A stretch of DNA of 64,000 bases from UBA947 sp031550975 (GCA_031550975.1 JAVBOC010000009.1:1-64000); one strand, 5' to 3'; counted from the first letter of the stretch, positions 41,035 to 50,423 are shown. Notes: a model not told the origin generated them from the sequence alone. Made by a program: numbers and translations.

Positions 41035-42751
41035 GATTTCAATAAATTATAATATTCCAAGAAATATTTCATTTGCTTCTCAGCCGATTGGGGACGCCAA
41101 GGCTGAAAGTTCAAATATTGCAACGTCTTCTGAAAAAGGTAAGCTGACTAAGCCTGATGTTATGTGGTTCTACCCGCCTGCTGATTATAAGATGCCGACT
41201 GTAAGTTCACTCTCTTATAATAATGACTTGCACACACTATTTGCTCAGGGCAGATCAAAGATTTTGGCAATAATCCCTAGAACTTTCACCGCTGAGGATA
41301 CCAACGGCAACGGTTATATCGACGGTGATGAGAAACCGGGCACCTTCCTTAAAGCAATTGAAAGGCTTGATGAAGTAAAAGCTGATGGTTTTAACACACT
41401 CCACATCCTTCCGATTCACCCGCCGGGAAAAGTCAAAGCCATGGGAACAGCAGGTTCATTATATTCACCGGCAAACTTTACAGAAATCGATCCTGTATTG
41501 ATAGACAAAAACGACCCTCGCACACCGGACGAACAGTTTAAAGCGTTCATCGATGAGTGCCATGACCGCGGGATAAAGGTTATGCTTGATCTTCCAAGCT
41601 GCGCTTCTTATGATATGTTCCTGCGTGAACCTCAATTAATGGCGCACGAACGCGACGGTTTGGCAAAAACTCCGCAAGGCTGGAATGATATAAGAATGTT
41701 CCAACCTTGGGAAGATGAAGGTCAGAGAAAGCTCAACCCTGCCCTTCTTGAACTGCACAAAAAATATGTTGACTGGTGCATCGATTTAGGCGTAGACGGC
41801 ATCCGTGCAGACGTAGCCAGAGCAAAACCTACTGAGTTCTGGGACATAATAATCCCATATTCTCGCTTAAGAGACCCTCAATTCGCATGGTTGGCTGAAA
41901 CCTACACTTATGAAGACGCTTCCCCACAGCCAAACATGCCTCACGACAGGCCAAAAGATAGTTTACGCGTGGGCTATGATGCAGTCTACGGGCAATACCA
42001 CATTTTCCACGAGTGGGGAAATGCCACAACATTCATCGATTATGTAAAAGAACAAATCGAAATGGCACACGACTTACCTGCGGGCAAAACTTTGATCGGC
42101 TCATTTGCCACTCATGATGACCTTTCACCGATGTATCACGGTGGCGCAGATTACTGCAACCTCACAACCGGCTTGCAAGTAACCCTCCCGATGCTCAACC
42201 CGTATTTTGTAGACGGCTATCAAAGCGGCGACGATTATACATATTCATACGCAGAAAAACTCAATCCTGTAACTGACACCGACAACCACGAAATGACAGT
42301 TCACCACGGCAAATTAGACATCTTTAACCTCTCTCGCAAACCGGGCGGTAAACACCCTGAAATCGGCAATTTCATGAGAAGCGCGTTTGAATTCAAAGAC
42401 AAATATGCTGACATAGTTAACAAAGGAAGCTTCATTGAATTGGACAAAACAGGGGACGACACCGACCAAATCATCACTTATGCCAGACACCTAAACGGCA
42501 AAACCTTGCTGGTCATAGCAAACAAAAACATTAACCGAGCAACCTCTTGCGCCATAAGCGTTCCAACCTTGCATTCTGACCAGAAATTAAAAAACCTCCT
42601 GCCATCTTATGGCGAAAAAAGTATGTTTAAGACCGATAACAACACTATTCGGGTAAAAATAGCTCCTGCACGGATTCACGTGTTCGAAATCGACACGCCG
42701 AAACTGGAACAATACATTCAACCAAATAAAATACACGCAATAAATAATTAG
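41024..42751 (+). CDS. GH13 alpha-amylase family enzyme
   Basis: 575 residues. The leader MINRISINYNIPRNISFASQ carries the F-A-S motif. The GH13 barrel includes DGFNTLHILPIHP, GIKVMLDLP, GVDGIRADVA with nucleophile Asp263, WLAETY with acid/base Glu292, and FATHDDLSP, whose HD completes the triad. Residues 92-103 (DTNGNGYIDGDE) form a perfect EF-hand calcium loop inserted early in the barrel. No signal peptide is seen, so it may act on intracellular glucan. It is coupled by overlap to membrane protein B. Confidence 0.88.
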   Translation: MINRISINYNIPRNISFASQPIGDAKAESSNIATSSEKGKLTKPDVMWFYPPADYKMPTVSSLSYNNDLHTLFAQGRSKILAIIPRTFTAEDTNGNGYIDGDEKPGTFLKAIERLDEVKADGFNTLHILPIHPPGKVKAMGTAGSLYSPANFTEIDPVLIDKNDPRTPDEQFKAFIDECHDRGIKVMLDLPSCASYDMFLREPQLMAHERDGLAKTPQGWNDIRMFQPWEDEGQRKLNPALLELHKKYVDWCIDLGVDGIRADVARAKPTEFWDIIIPYSRLRDPQFAWLAETYTYEDASPQPNMPHDRPKDSLRVGYDAVYGQYHIFHEWGNATTFIDYVKEQIEMAHDLPAGKTLIGSFATHDDLSPMYHGGADYCNLTTGLQVTLPMLNPYFVDGYQSGDDYTYSYAEKLNPVTDTDNHEMTVHHGKLDIFNLSRKPGGKHPEIGNFMRSAFEFKDKYADIVNKGSFIELDKTGDDTDQIITYARHLNGKTLLVIANKNINRATSCAISVPTLHSDQKLKNLLPSYGEKSMFKTDNNTIRVKIAPARIHVFEIDTPKLEQYIQPNKIHAINN

Positions 42752-42770
42752 GCACACATTAAATAAACAG

Positions 42771-42806
42771 GTGCAGCGGGCGTTTCCCACTGCACTTTTC
42801 TTTTTT
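42771..42806 (+). terminator. Terminator of the GH13 operon
   Basis: GTGCAG-c-GGG and CCC-a-CTGCAC form a stem around a short loop, followed by a T-rich run. Confidence 0.85.
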
Positions 42807-42818
42807 TCTTGTTTATTT

Positions 42819-42824
42819 TAAAAT
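42819..42824 (+). promoter_or_regulatory. -10 box of panD, leaderless geometry
   Basis: TAAAAT is separated from the panD ATG by 6 nt. No Shine-Dalgarno site is present. Confidence 0.45.
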
Positions 42825-42830
42825 ACAAAT

Positions 42831-43181
42831 ATGCTATTGGAATTCATTTACTCAAAAATACACAGAGCAACCGTAACCGACGCAAACTTAAACTACGTCG
42901 GCTCGATTACCATTGACGAAGATTTGCTCACCGCTTCAAAAATCAGAGAATGGCAAAAAGTTGATGTTTTAAACATCAACAATGGTGAAAGATTTCAAAC
43001 CTATGTTATTAAAGGCAAATCGGGTTCTGGTGATATTTGCGTAAACGGTGCTGCTGCCAGAAAAGTTCACCCTGGGGATAAAGTTATTATTGTAGCTTAC
43101 GCGCACCTAAACGAAGACGAGGCTAAAGACCACGCTCCTGTTGTTGTTCAGGTTAACGAAAAAAACCAAATTGTAGAATAG
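42831..43181 (+). CDS. panD: Aspartate 1-decarboxylase
   Basis: Pyruvoyl enzyme that makes beta-alanine, the substrate of PanC. It self-cleaves between Gly24 and Ser25 (NYVGSITID), the same numbering as in E. coli. The length of 116 residues, the GAAARKVHPGDKVIIVAY block and the catalytic K9 in IYSKIHRATV fit. It is separate from panB-panC and probably has a leaderless mRNA. Confidence 0.95.
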   Translation: MLLEFIYSKIHRATVTDANLNYVGSITIDEDLLTASKIREWQKVDVLNINNGERFQTYVIKGKSGSGDICVNGAAARKVHPGDKVIIVAYAHLNEDEAKDHAPVVVQVNEKNQIVE

Positions 43182-43191
43182 TTATGTTTCC

Positions 43192-43278
43192 GTCATGTTG
43201 AGATGTGTCAACACCGAAACATCTCAAAACCGGACAATCTTCGCATACATTGAGATTCTTCGCTTTGCTCAGAATGAC
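43192..43278. repeat. Palindromic intergenic repeat, GTCATGTTGAG type
   Basis: Begins GTCATGTTGAGATG and ends CTCAGAATGAC. The ends form an imperfect hairpin. It lies between the convergent panD and yajQ genes and shares the GTCAT...ATGAC border with the repeats at 34.4, 52.1 and 53.8 kb. Confidence 0.7.
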
Positions 43279-43292
43279 GACAAGGGTTATTT

Positions 43293-43793
43293 TTATCTAT
43301 AATTAGTAAACTGCAACGGATAATCGTATTTTTCTTCGTTTTCACGAAGCAGTTTAATCACCGCTTGCAAGTCATCTCTGTCTTTACCCGAAACTCGAAC
43401 CTGATCACCCTGAATTGAAGACTGGACCTTAATCTTTGAGTCTTTAATGTCTGAGACAACTTTCTTAGCAAGCTCTTGAGTCAGCCCTTTTTTTAATTTA
43501 TAAACCTGTCTGATATTGCCGCCTAGCGCATGCTCAGGGGTTTGCGGGTCAAGAAGACGTATGCTGAGGTTACGTTTGACAAGTTTTGATTGCAGAATAT
43601 CCAAAATATTGCGCAATTTCATATCGTCAGAAGTCGTTATAGTAATAGCTTTATCAGCTTCAAGTTCAATATCTGAACCGGAGTCCTTCAAATCAAAACG
43701 CGCTGAAATATCACGTTTTACCTGATCAACTGCGTTAACCAACTCTTGTTTGTCGAATTCCGACACCACGTCAAAACTGCAATCTTTTGCCAT
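43293..43793 (-). CDS. yajQ: YajQ family nucleotide-binding protein
   Basis: 166 residues with two ferredoxin-like halves. MAKDCSFDVVSEFDKQELVNA, RFDLKDSGSDIEL and VRVSGKDRDDLQAVI match the family. YajQ proteins bind nucleotides, and some bind cyclic di-GMP; the exact role here is unknown. It lies behind trxB on the same strand. Confidence 0.94.
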   Translation of the reverse strand: MAKDCSFDVVSEFDKQELVNAVDQVKRDISARFDLKDSGSDIELEADKAITITTSDDMKLRNILDILQSKLVKRNLSIRLLDPQTPEHALGGNIRQVYKLKKGLTQELAKKVVSDIKDSKIKVQSSIQGDQVRVSGKDRDDLQAVIKLLRENEEKYDYPLQFTNYR

Positions 43794-43843
43794 ATCAAGC
43801 CTCCAATTTTATATATTGTGTGAGCGAAGCGAACTTAATGAAC

Positions 43844-43878
43844 TATTCACCACTCACGATTCACTACTCACTATTTAA
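43844..43878. repeat. Heptamer tandem repeat between trxB and yajQ
   Basis: TATTCAC, CACTCAC, GATTCAC, TACTCAC and TATTTAA stand in a row, five seven-base units with the consensus NAYTCAC. It touches the trxB stop. Confidence 0.7.
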
Positions 43879-44823
43879 TTATACAGCTTGTGGGACGTCG
43901 TGTAAAGTCTCAAGATATTTAACCGCATAAACCGCACCGACAGCACCGTCAGCAGTCGCTGTAATAACCTGACGTAACGGAGTTGTTCTAACGTCACCTA
44001 CAGCAAATACACCTGCAACAGAGGTTTGCATAGTTTGGTCTGTTACAATAAACCCTGCAGCATCTTGTTCCAATTGACCGTTTATATTATCAACATTCGG
44101 ATCAAAACCAATGTATGGGAAAACGCCGTTAACTTCTAATTTTGTAACTTCGTTAGTCTTAACATCTTCTAAAACAAGCGTATGAACTAAATCGTCGCCT
44201 AAGACTTCTTTCGGAATAGCGTTCCAAATAAATTCAACTTTATCGTTTTTGAAAGCACGCTCTTGAACGATTTTGTCCGCACGTAACTCGTCACGTCTAT
44301 GTACGATATAGACTTTGCTCGCGAATTTTGTCAAATAAACCGCTTCTTCAACCGCCGCGTTACCGCCGCCAATAACGGCAACAACTTTGTCTTTATAAAA
44401 CGCACCATCACAAACCGCACAATAGCTCACACCGCGGCCGGTAAATTCCTTTTCCCCAGGGACGCCAAGTTTCTTGGCCTGTGCACCGGTTGCGATAATA
44501 ATTGTTTTCGCTTCAAATTTTGCTTCTTTAGTAATAATTACTTTTGGAGTTGAAACCAAGTCGATTTTTTCAATCTCTTGCATTGGGAATTTTTGAACGC
44601 CAAATTTGTCGGCGTGTTCTTCAAATTTTTCCATCAAGCCAAACGCATCGCTTTGAAGGTAGCCCGGATAGTTTTCCAATTCCAAATAGTTTGAAGGTTG
44701 ACCACCTAACATGCTAATATCAACAATCGCAGTCGAAACCGCGCCTCTTGCCGCATAAATCGCTGCTGACATACCTGCAGGTCCGCCGCCTAAAATTATC
44801 GTATCAAAACTATATTCTTTCAT
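43879..44823 (-). CDS. trxB: Thioredoxin reductase
   Basis: FAD/NADPH enzyme of 314 residues. It contains GGGPAGMSAAIYAARG (FAD), the redox pair CAVC in SYCAVCDGAF, GGGNAAVEEA and HRRDELRA (NADPH), and GVFAVGDVR near the end. It reduces thioredoxin in the cytoplasm. The next genes downstream are unrelated. Confidence 0.95.
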   Translation of the reverse strand: MKEYSFDTIILGGGPAGMSAAIYAARGAVSTAIVDISMLGGQPSNYLELENYPGYLQSDAFGLMEKFEEHADKFGVQKFPMQEIEKIDLVSTPKVIITKEAKFEAKTIIIATGAQAKKLGVPGEKEFTGRGVSYCAVCDGAFYKDKVVAVIGGGNAAVEEAVYLTKFASKVYIVHRRDELRADKIVQERAFKNDKVEFIWNAIPKEVLGDDLVHTLVLEDVKTNEVTKLEVNGVFPYIGFDPNVDNINGQLEQDAAGFIVTDQTMQTSVAGVFAVGDVRTTPLRQVITATADGAVGAVYAVKYLETLHDVPQAV

Positions 44824-44830
44824 CCTATCC

Positions 44831-45376
44831 TCACTTCCCTATAATACTCATACCAGAAATCTTGTCTCCGCGCAAGTCATAACGCGCTGTTTCTGTCTTA
44901 ATCACTTTACCGTCAACAATTGTGTCTAATTTTAATGTGTTATATCCGGTAAAATCATCCCCATTAATCGTAATTTCGACCGTATCCGTCAACTTTTTGC
45001 CGTCAAAATCCCCTATTTTAGAAAAACGTATCGACATCCCGTTTACATAATGAACAGTTATGGAAGCATTTGCTCCCGTAAAAGGGTTGTTAAGGTTTAT
45101 GACGTCACCGGTACGTGATAAGTTCCACAAATCTGTACTTTTTTCACGAAAAAGAGCCGGACTTGAAGTTTCCTGCAAACGCGATGAAACGCGCCAACTG
45201 CCATAAAAAGAGTTTGGCACCTGGTCAACAACGGAGATTCCGGTCTTTAAAGTAAACGTTCCACTATTCACGTCATCAGCATAAACCGCATCTGTGCAAA
45301 CTACCATTGCGCAAATGACTACCTGTAAGGCTATTATAAAAAGTTTTTTAATTTGAATGCATATAAAATTCTTCAT
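44831..45376 (-). CDS. Exported protein of unknown function
   Basis: 181 residues with a signal peptide of about 33 residues ending AVYA. The mature part is probably all beta strands, with regular SRLQETSSPALFREKSTDLW and DTVEITINGDD segments. Similar small secreted lipocalin-like folds exist, but no family is recognised. A TATAAT box is 7 nt before the ATG and no ribosome site is seen. The gene starts 7 bp upstream of trxB on the same strand. Confidence 0.7.
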   Translation of the reverse strand: MKNFICIQIKKLFIIALQVVICAMVVCTDAVYADDVNSGTFTLKTGISVVDQVPNSFYGSWRVSSRLQETSSPALFREKSTDLWNLSRTGDVINLNNPFTGANASITVHYVNGMSIRFSKIGDFDGKKLTDTVEITINGDDFTGYNTLKLDTIVDGKVIKTETARYDLRGDKISGMSIIGK

Positions 45377-45383
45377 ATATATA

Positions 45384-45389
45384 ATTATA
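45384..45389 (-). promoter_or_regulatory. -10 box of the exported protein gene, leaderless geometry
   Basis: TATAAT on the minus strand ends 7 nt before the ATG; the bases between are only A and T. Confidence 0.45.
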
Positions 45390-45495
45390 TACTTAAATGT
45401 TACAAAAAGTACACATGGGCTTTAAAAAAAGTTTTAATGGTAATATATTATATAACAATTATATCAGTGGTAAAATAAACTAAGGGGTAATAATT

Positions 45496-45732
45496 ATGGG
45501 TATAATGCCGGTAAGTTTAGCAACAAAAGCAAAAACATTATTAGCAGTTGGAGCTGTGGGAGCAACATCACTCGCGCATTCAGGATGTGTTATGGTACGC
45601 CATGGCAGACACACGCACATCGTGCCGGTGATACCGCCACCAGTCGTAGTTGTACCAGCTCCACCGCCGCCGGTTATCATATACCCTTATGTGCCATACT
45701 ACCGACCTTATTACCATCATCATCACAGGTAA
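45496..45732 (+). CDS. Small Pro/Val/His-rich lipoprotein-like protein
   Basis: 78 residues. A hydrophobic start leads to AHSGC (Cys31), a possible lipobox. Then a His-rich part (RHGRHTH), a Pro/Val run and a tyrosine/proline/histidine end (YRPYYHHHHR) follow. AAGGGG is eight bases before the ATG and a clean terminator follows, so the gene is probably real. The terminal His cluster suggests divalent metal binding. No family is recognised. Confidence 0.7.
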   Translation: MGIMPVSLATKAKTLLAVGAVGATSLAHSGCVMVRHGRHTHIVPVIPPPVVVVPAPPPPVIIYPYVPYYRPYYHHHHR

Positions 45733-45757
45733 ACCGGCGCACAACATTATTAAACGC

Positions 45758-45790
45758 AAACAGCAAACTCACATAAAGAGTTTGCTGTTT
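45758..45790. terminator. Bidirectional terminator between the lipoprotein and pgi
   Basis: The 13-base perfect stem AAACAGCAAACTC/GAGTTTGCTGTTT with a seven-base loop serves both converging genes. Confidence 0.9.
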
Positions 45791-45814
45791 AGCAATTTTA
45801 TTTTTACTGCTATT

Positions 45815-47203
45815 TTATACTGCAGCGAGTTTTTCTTGAAGAGCTTGCGCTGATTCCTCGTAACCTGCGCGTCCCATAAGAGCATAAGTGTAGTTTTTCG
45901 CTTGCTCAACACCCGGTTGGTTGAAGGTATCAATGTTGTATAATTCGCCAGCGATTGCTGTTTGAACTTCCAACATATAAAGCAATTGACCAACGTAGTA
46001 GCCGTTAACTTTCGGCAATGTCATTGTAATTGTCGGTCTGTTGTAGTCTGAGAGCGCAACTCTTGTTGAATCCGCTTCAGCATCCATTAGTTGGTTAATT
46101 GTTTTGCCGCCAAGGTATCCAATCCCTGTGTATTCAAAGATTTTTGGGATTTCTAAAGTCGTATCAAATTCACCGACACGGATAAAGTTAATAACTTTAT
46201 CGTTAGGGCCTTCGTTGTAAAGTTGGATTTGTGAGTGCTGATCTGTCGCACCAAGAGCTTTTAACGGTGTAGGGCCGATGTTTACAGCCTCGCCGTTTTT
46301 GTTTTTGTCTTTACCTAAAGACTCTGCCCAAAGTTGAACATACCAGTCAGAAACAAATTTCAATTTGCTTGAATAAGGCATCATAACAGATAAGTTTTTG
46401 CCTTTTTGCGTGTCAAACAGGTAGTGAATCAAAGCGTTTTGTGCAGCGATATTTTCTTTAATATCAGTATTTTTCAACGCTAAATCCATATCTTTAACAC
46501 CGCTCATTAATTCATCGATATCGATGTTAACAAGCGCAAACGGCAACAAGCCAACCGCTGAGAACACCGAGAATCTTCCGCCAACATCATCCGGCACAAC
46601 GAAAGTTTTGTAACCTTCTTGTTCTGCAATCTGGCGAAGGATGCCTGTTTTCTTATCAGTTGTTGCAACGATATTTTTTCTGTAATCATCGCCTAATTCT
46701 TTTTCCAAACGATCTTTAACAATCATAAACTGCGACATAGTTTCAGCGGTAGAACCTGATTTTGTGATTACGTTCACAAGAGTTTTGCTCAAATCAAGTA
46801 CGTCTAACATTCCGTTAATTGTATCAGGGTCGATGTTATCTAAGAAGAAAATTCTTGGAGCGCCATCTCTTTGTTCTGAAGTCAAAAGGTTCCAATAAGG
46901 TTTCAAGAGTGCTTCTGTAACAGCAATCCCGCCTAGCGCTGAACCGCCGATACCAAGGATTAAAATGTTTTCAAATCTGCCTTTAACAAGTGAGGCGTAT
47001 TCTTTAACATACCAGATAGTTTCTTCGTTATAGCCAAGGTTCATCCACTGAAGCCATTGTCCCGGTTTGTCTTTTTTCTTATTCAAGTCAGAAATAATTT
47101 CTGAGATACGACCGCCGTAGTTTGAAAATTCATTTTCAATATCCAGTCCGTGTTCTTTTCCGATTACATTCGCATCGGCATTCTTGTAATTCAACTTAAT
47201 CAT
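45815..47203 (-). CDS. pgi: Glucose-6-phosphate isomerase
   Basis: 462-residue SIS-fold enzyme that links glucose-6-P and fructose-6-P. Motifs are LGIGGSALGG, TKSGSTAETMSQF, GGRFSVFSAVG and GATDQHSQIQLYNEG, with the catalytic Lys near the C terminus. The length fits the short bacterial type. It stands alone and shares a terminator with the converging lipoprotein gene. Confidence 0.96.
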   Translation of the reverse strand: MIKLNYKNADANVIGKEHGLDIENEFSNYGGRISEIISDLNKKKDKPGQWLQWMNLGYNEETIWYVKEYASLVKGRFENILILGIGGSALGGIAVTEALLKPYWNLLTSEQRDGAPRIFFLDNIDPDTINGMLDVLDLSKTLVNVITKSGSTAETMSQFMIVKDRLEKELGDDYRKNIVATTDKKTGILRQIAEQEGYKTFVVPDDVGGRFSVFSAVGLLPFALVNIDIDELMSGVKDMDLALKNTDIKENIAAQNALIHYLFDTQKGKNLSVMMPYSSKLKFVSDWYVQLWAESLGKDKNKNGEAVNIGPTPLKALGATDQHSQIQLYNEGPNDKVINFIRVGEFDTTLEIPKIFEYTGIGYLGGKTINQLMDAEADSTRVALSDYNRPTITMTLPKVNGYYVGQLLYMLEVQTAIAGELYNIDTFNQPGVEQAKNYTYALMGRAGYEESAQALQEKLAAV

Positions 47204-47327
47204 AGTAAACCTTGAAACCTTTCTTAAAAACTAGTGCATCTCTCCTAAAACAATTGTACATGCTCAATTCCTCGTTGCAATAGTGGAGCAGCGCAATGTT
47301 GCGTTATGTTGCACAAACTTTTTAAGC

Positions 47328-48845
47328 CTAGTCTTTGGCCTCTAAACGCTTTTGCTTATAACCGTAGATAACATAAATCAAGACACCGATTAAAAGCCAC
47401 AGTGGAAAATAAATCGACGAAGTTTTCAAAAACTTCATTGAATAAATCATCAAAGCGCTGCACGAAATTATACCCAAAATCGGAAATAACGGAGCGAACG
47501 GAACCTTAAACGGTCTCGGACGGTTCGGCTCGGTTTTACGTAAAATCAACACCGCAATACAGATAATTATAAAAGATGTGAACGTTCCGAAATTGCAAAG
47601 TTCCGCGGAAATATTCAAGTCCATAAACAGCGAACAGAGTATGGTTATTCCGCCAACCATCCAGGTCAGAACTTGTGGGGTCCTGGTTTTTCTATTAACC
47701 ATCCGCAAAGATTTTGGCAAAAATCTATCACGGCTCATCGCGTATAAAATTCTTGTCGCGCCCAATTGATAAATCAATAGAACTGACGTCAGCCCGCAAA
47801 GCGCGCCAACTGAAATCAATCCCGCGAACCAATCTTTGCCGATATAACTCATCGTGTGCGCAATCGGTGCAAGAGTGCTTATATCTTTTATCGGTACAAC
47901 ACCCGTCAGAACAAGTGCAACACCAATGTATAAAACCGTACAAATTCCCAGCGTTCCCATAATACCAATCGGCAAATCTCTTTGAGGATTCTGTGTTTCT
48001 TCAGCCGTAGTAGAAATAGCATCAAATCCGATATACGCAAAGAAAATCAAGAACGCGCCAAAGAATATTCCCTCAAACCCGTTCGGTGCAAACGGCACCC
48101 AGTTTTCAGGCTTAACATAAAACGAACCGACTGCGATAAAAGAAATAATGATAAGAAGATTCACCCCGACCATTACACTCGCAAACCGCGCAGACTCTTT
48201 TACCCCTTTGACAAGAAGCATCGTAAGAATCAGAGTTATAATAATCGCCGGCAGATTCATCGCAAACGGAATATGTCCGAATAAGTATGGCACTTTATCG
48301 TGGATATCCAATCCGTAATTTTCACACATCACATTTATTGAACGAAAATCACTTCTCAACCATATCGGGAAACTCGTTATGAAACTCGGCAAATGCGCAC
48401 TAAAACCCTTTAATAATTGCGTCAAATAACCCGTCCAGGCGCTAAGAACAGTGATGTTTCCGATTGCATACTCAAGCATCAAAATCCATCCGACCATCCA
48501 CGCCATGAATTCACCCATCGTCGCATAAGTATAAGTATAAGCGCTTCCTGCTACCGGAATCATCGCCGCGATTTCACTATAGCAAAGCGCAGAGAACACG
48601 CACGCTACAACAGCCAAAAGCATCGACACAATAATCGCCGGACCTGCACCCGGGCCCTCCGGACCGCCTGCAACCGCAACACCGATTATCGTAAAAATCC
48701 CTGTACCAACAACCGCACCGATACCCAGCACAATAAGGTCAAATATATTTAATGTTTTTTTTAATTCAGTTTTTTTACTCGCCGCAATGAGTTCATCCGC
48801 ACTCTTTGTCTTGAGCAAGTTACTGCATATCTCTTTTAAATTCAT
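47328..48845 (-). CDS. APC-family amino acid permease 2
   Basis: 505 residues with about 12 membrane helices. The first helix contains GIGAVVGTGIFTI, the substrate-binding GxGIF motif. Later helices include YIGFDAISTTAEETQNPQRDLP. It is the closer of a tandem pair: the gene in front ends one base before this ATG and the proteins are clearly paralogous. The family is cationic amino-acid-transporter-like; the substrate is unknown. Confidence 0.92.
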   Translation of the reverse strand: MNLKEICSNLLKTKSADELIAASKKTELKKTLNIFDLIVLGIGAVVGTGIFTIIGVAVAGGPEGPGAGPAIIVSMLLAVVACVFSALCYSEIAAMIPVAGSAYTYTYATMGEFMAWMVGWILMLEYAIGNITVLSAWTGYLTQLLKGFSAHLPSFITSFPIWLRSDFRSINVMCENYGLDIHDKVPYLFGHIPFAMNLPAIIITLILTMLLVKGVKESARFASVMVGVNLLIIISFIAVGSFYVKPENWVPFAPNGFEGIFFGAFLIFFAYIGFDAISTTAEETQNPQRDLPIGIMGTLGICTVLYIGVALVLTGVVPIKDISTLAPIAHTMSYIGKDWFAGLISVGALCGLTSVLLIYQLGATRILYAMSRDRFLPKSLRMVNRKTRTPQVLTWMVGGITILCSLFMDLNISAELCNFGTFTSFIIICIAVLILRKTEPNRPRPFKVPFAPLFPILGIISCSALMIYSMKFLKTSSIYFPLWLLIGVLIYVIYGYKQKRLEAKD

Positions 48846-50423
48846 CTATTTTTTCAATTCCTGTTTTTTCTTGCTTAACTTTTTAATCTTCTCGGTGTGA
48901 GCTTTGTTTTCCATATGTCGGTTTTTAGTGTATCCGTATTGAATATATACCAAACCGCCAAGCATTAAGAAAATCGGGAAAAGTAAAACTGACTTCGGTG
49001 AAGTCTTAACAGAATAGAACATCAACCCCGCGCAGCATAGGATACCCATTAACGGAAACCAAGGTGAGAAAGGAACCTTAAACGGTCTATGACGTTCAGG
49101 CTCGGTTTTACGCAGAATTAATACCGCAGCACAAACTACAATAAATGACGCGAGCGTTCCGAGGTTACACAACCCTGCAGCATCGCTTAAGTCTAAGAAC
49201 AAAATTCCAAGAATTGATAAAATACCGACCGCCCAGCTTAATAAGTGCGGGGTATGGAATTTCGGGTGAAGTTTCATGAACTTTTTAGACAAGAAGTGGT
49301 CACGGCTCATTGCGTACAAGATACGTGTGCCTGCCATATTAAATACCAACAGAACTGAAGTTAAACCGGCAATTGAACCGATTGAAATCAGCCCCGCCGC
49401 CCAGTTTGTTTGTTGATATAGTCCCATAATATAAGCCATCGGCGCTTTCAAAAACTCCACAGGAACTGCACCGCTGGTGTCAACGTTACCTGTCATAACA
49501 AGCGCAACAGCAACGTAAACAATCGTTGTGATTAACAATGAACCCAAGATACCTGCAGGCAAATCTGTCTGCGGATTCTTACATTCCTCGGCAGTTGTTG
49601 CCAGCGCATCAAATCCGATAAACGCGAAGAAAATCATAAACGCACCCATAAAGATTCCGTTCGCACCATGCGGAGCAAATGGGGTCCAGTTTTCAGGCCT
49701 TACAAAGAACGCCCCGGCAACAACGAACAAAGCGATTACAAGAAGTTTTATAATAACCATTATTGTCGCCATCTTGGTTGAGTCTTTCGTACCTTTTATC
49801 AAAATCGCAGTCGTTGCAACCACAATTAAAATCGCAGGAATGTTTATGCAAATCGGCATACCTAATAAATGTGGAATGTGAGCGCCAGTTTCAGCAGCAA
49901 TCACTCCTGCAGAACGCGCATCATTAACCAACCAAATAGGCGGGTTTGCAATCCACGCCGGCAAAACATTACTAAAACCTTTTAAGAATTGCATAACGTG
50001 GTTTGACCACGCGCACGCAACCGCAATATAGCCAATAACGTATTCCAAAACCAAAATCCATCCGACCATACAAGCCGCAAACTCACCCAGCGTCGCAAAT
50101 GTATAAACATACGCACCGCCCGCAACAGGAATCATCGCCGCGAATTCGCTATAGCAAAGCGCTGAAAACACGCAGGCAAAAGCTGAAATCAACATTGAAA
50201 GAACCAGCGCAGGACCCGCGTCAGACGCAGCCTGACCGGCAATCGCAAAAATTCCCGAACCGATAATCGCACCGATACCAAGAATAATCAAATCCCAAAC
50301 ACCAAGCGTTTTTTCCAAACCTTCTTTGCTTGCATCCTCAAGCATTTCGTTAGGGTGTTTCACGCGGGTAATTCGTCTTAAAAAACTTTTTGTCCATGTG
50401 GGTTTGTGGTAATAAGTTGCCAT
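48846..50423 (-). CDS. APC-family amino acid permease 1
   Basis: 525 residues with the same layout as its neighbour: GIGAIIGSGIFAIAG, AYVYTFATLGEF and FIGFDALATTAEECKNPQTDLP. It has an extra Lys-rich C-terminal tail. The two adjacent genes are a tandem duplication that has diverged considerably. AAGGAA lies upstream of the ATG. Confidence 0.92.
   Translation of the reverse strand: MATYYHKPTWTKSFLRRITRVKHPNEMLEDASKEGLEKTLGVWDLIILGIGAIIGSGIFAIAGQAASDAGPALVLSMLISAFACVFSALCYSEFAAMIPVAGGAYVYTFATLGEFAACMVGWILVLEYVIGYIAVACAWSNHVMQFLKGFSNVLPAWIANPPIWLVNDARSAGVIAAETGAHIPHLLGMPICINIPAILIVVATTAILIKGTKDSTKMATIMVIIKLLVIALFVVAGAFFVRPENWTPFAPHGANGIFMGAFMIFFAFIGFDALATTAEECKNPQTDLPAGILGSLLITTIVYVAVALVMTGNVDTSGAVPVEFLKAPMAYIMGLYQQTNWAAGLISIGSIAGLTSVLLVFNMAGTRILYAMSRDHFLSKKFMKLHPKFHTPHLLSWAVGILSILGILFLDLSDAAGLCNLGTLASFIVVCAAVLILRKTEPERHRPFKVPFSPWFPLMGILCCAGLMFYSVKTSPKSVLLFPIFLMLGGLVYIQYGYTKNRHMENKAHTEKIKKLSKKKQELKK

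Noticed and set aside
45480..45680. Gly/Thr-rich minus-strand frame opposite the His-rich lipoprotein
   Set aside because: It is the mirror of the Pro/Val-rich coding sequence and has no ribosome site.
48417..48752. Basic 111-codon plus-strand frame opposite the permease gene
   Set aside because: Antisense of a clear permease gene; Arg/His/Asn-rich composition is typical of shadow frames.
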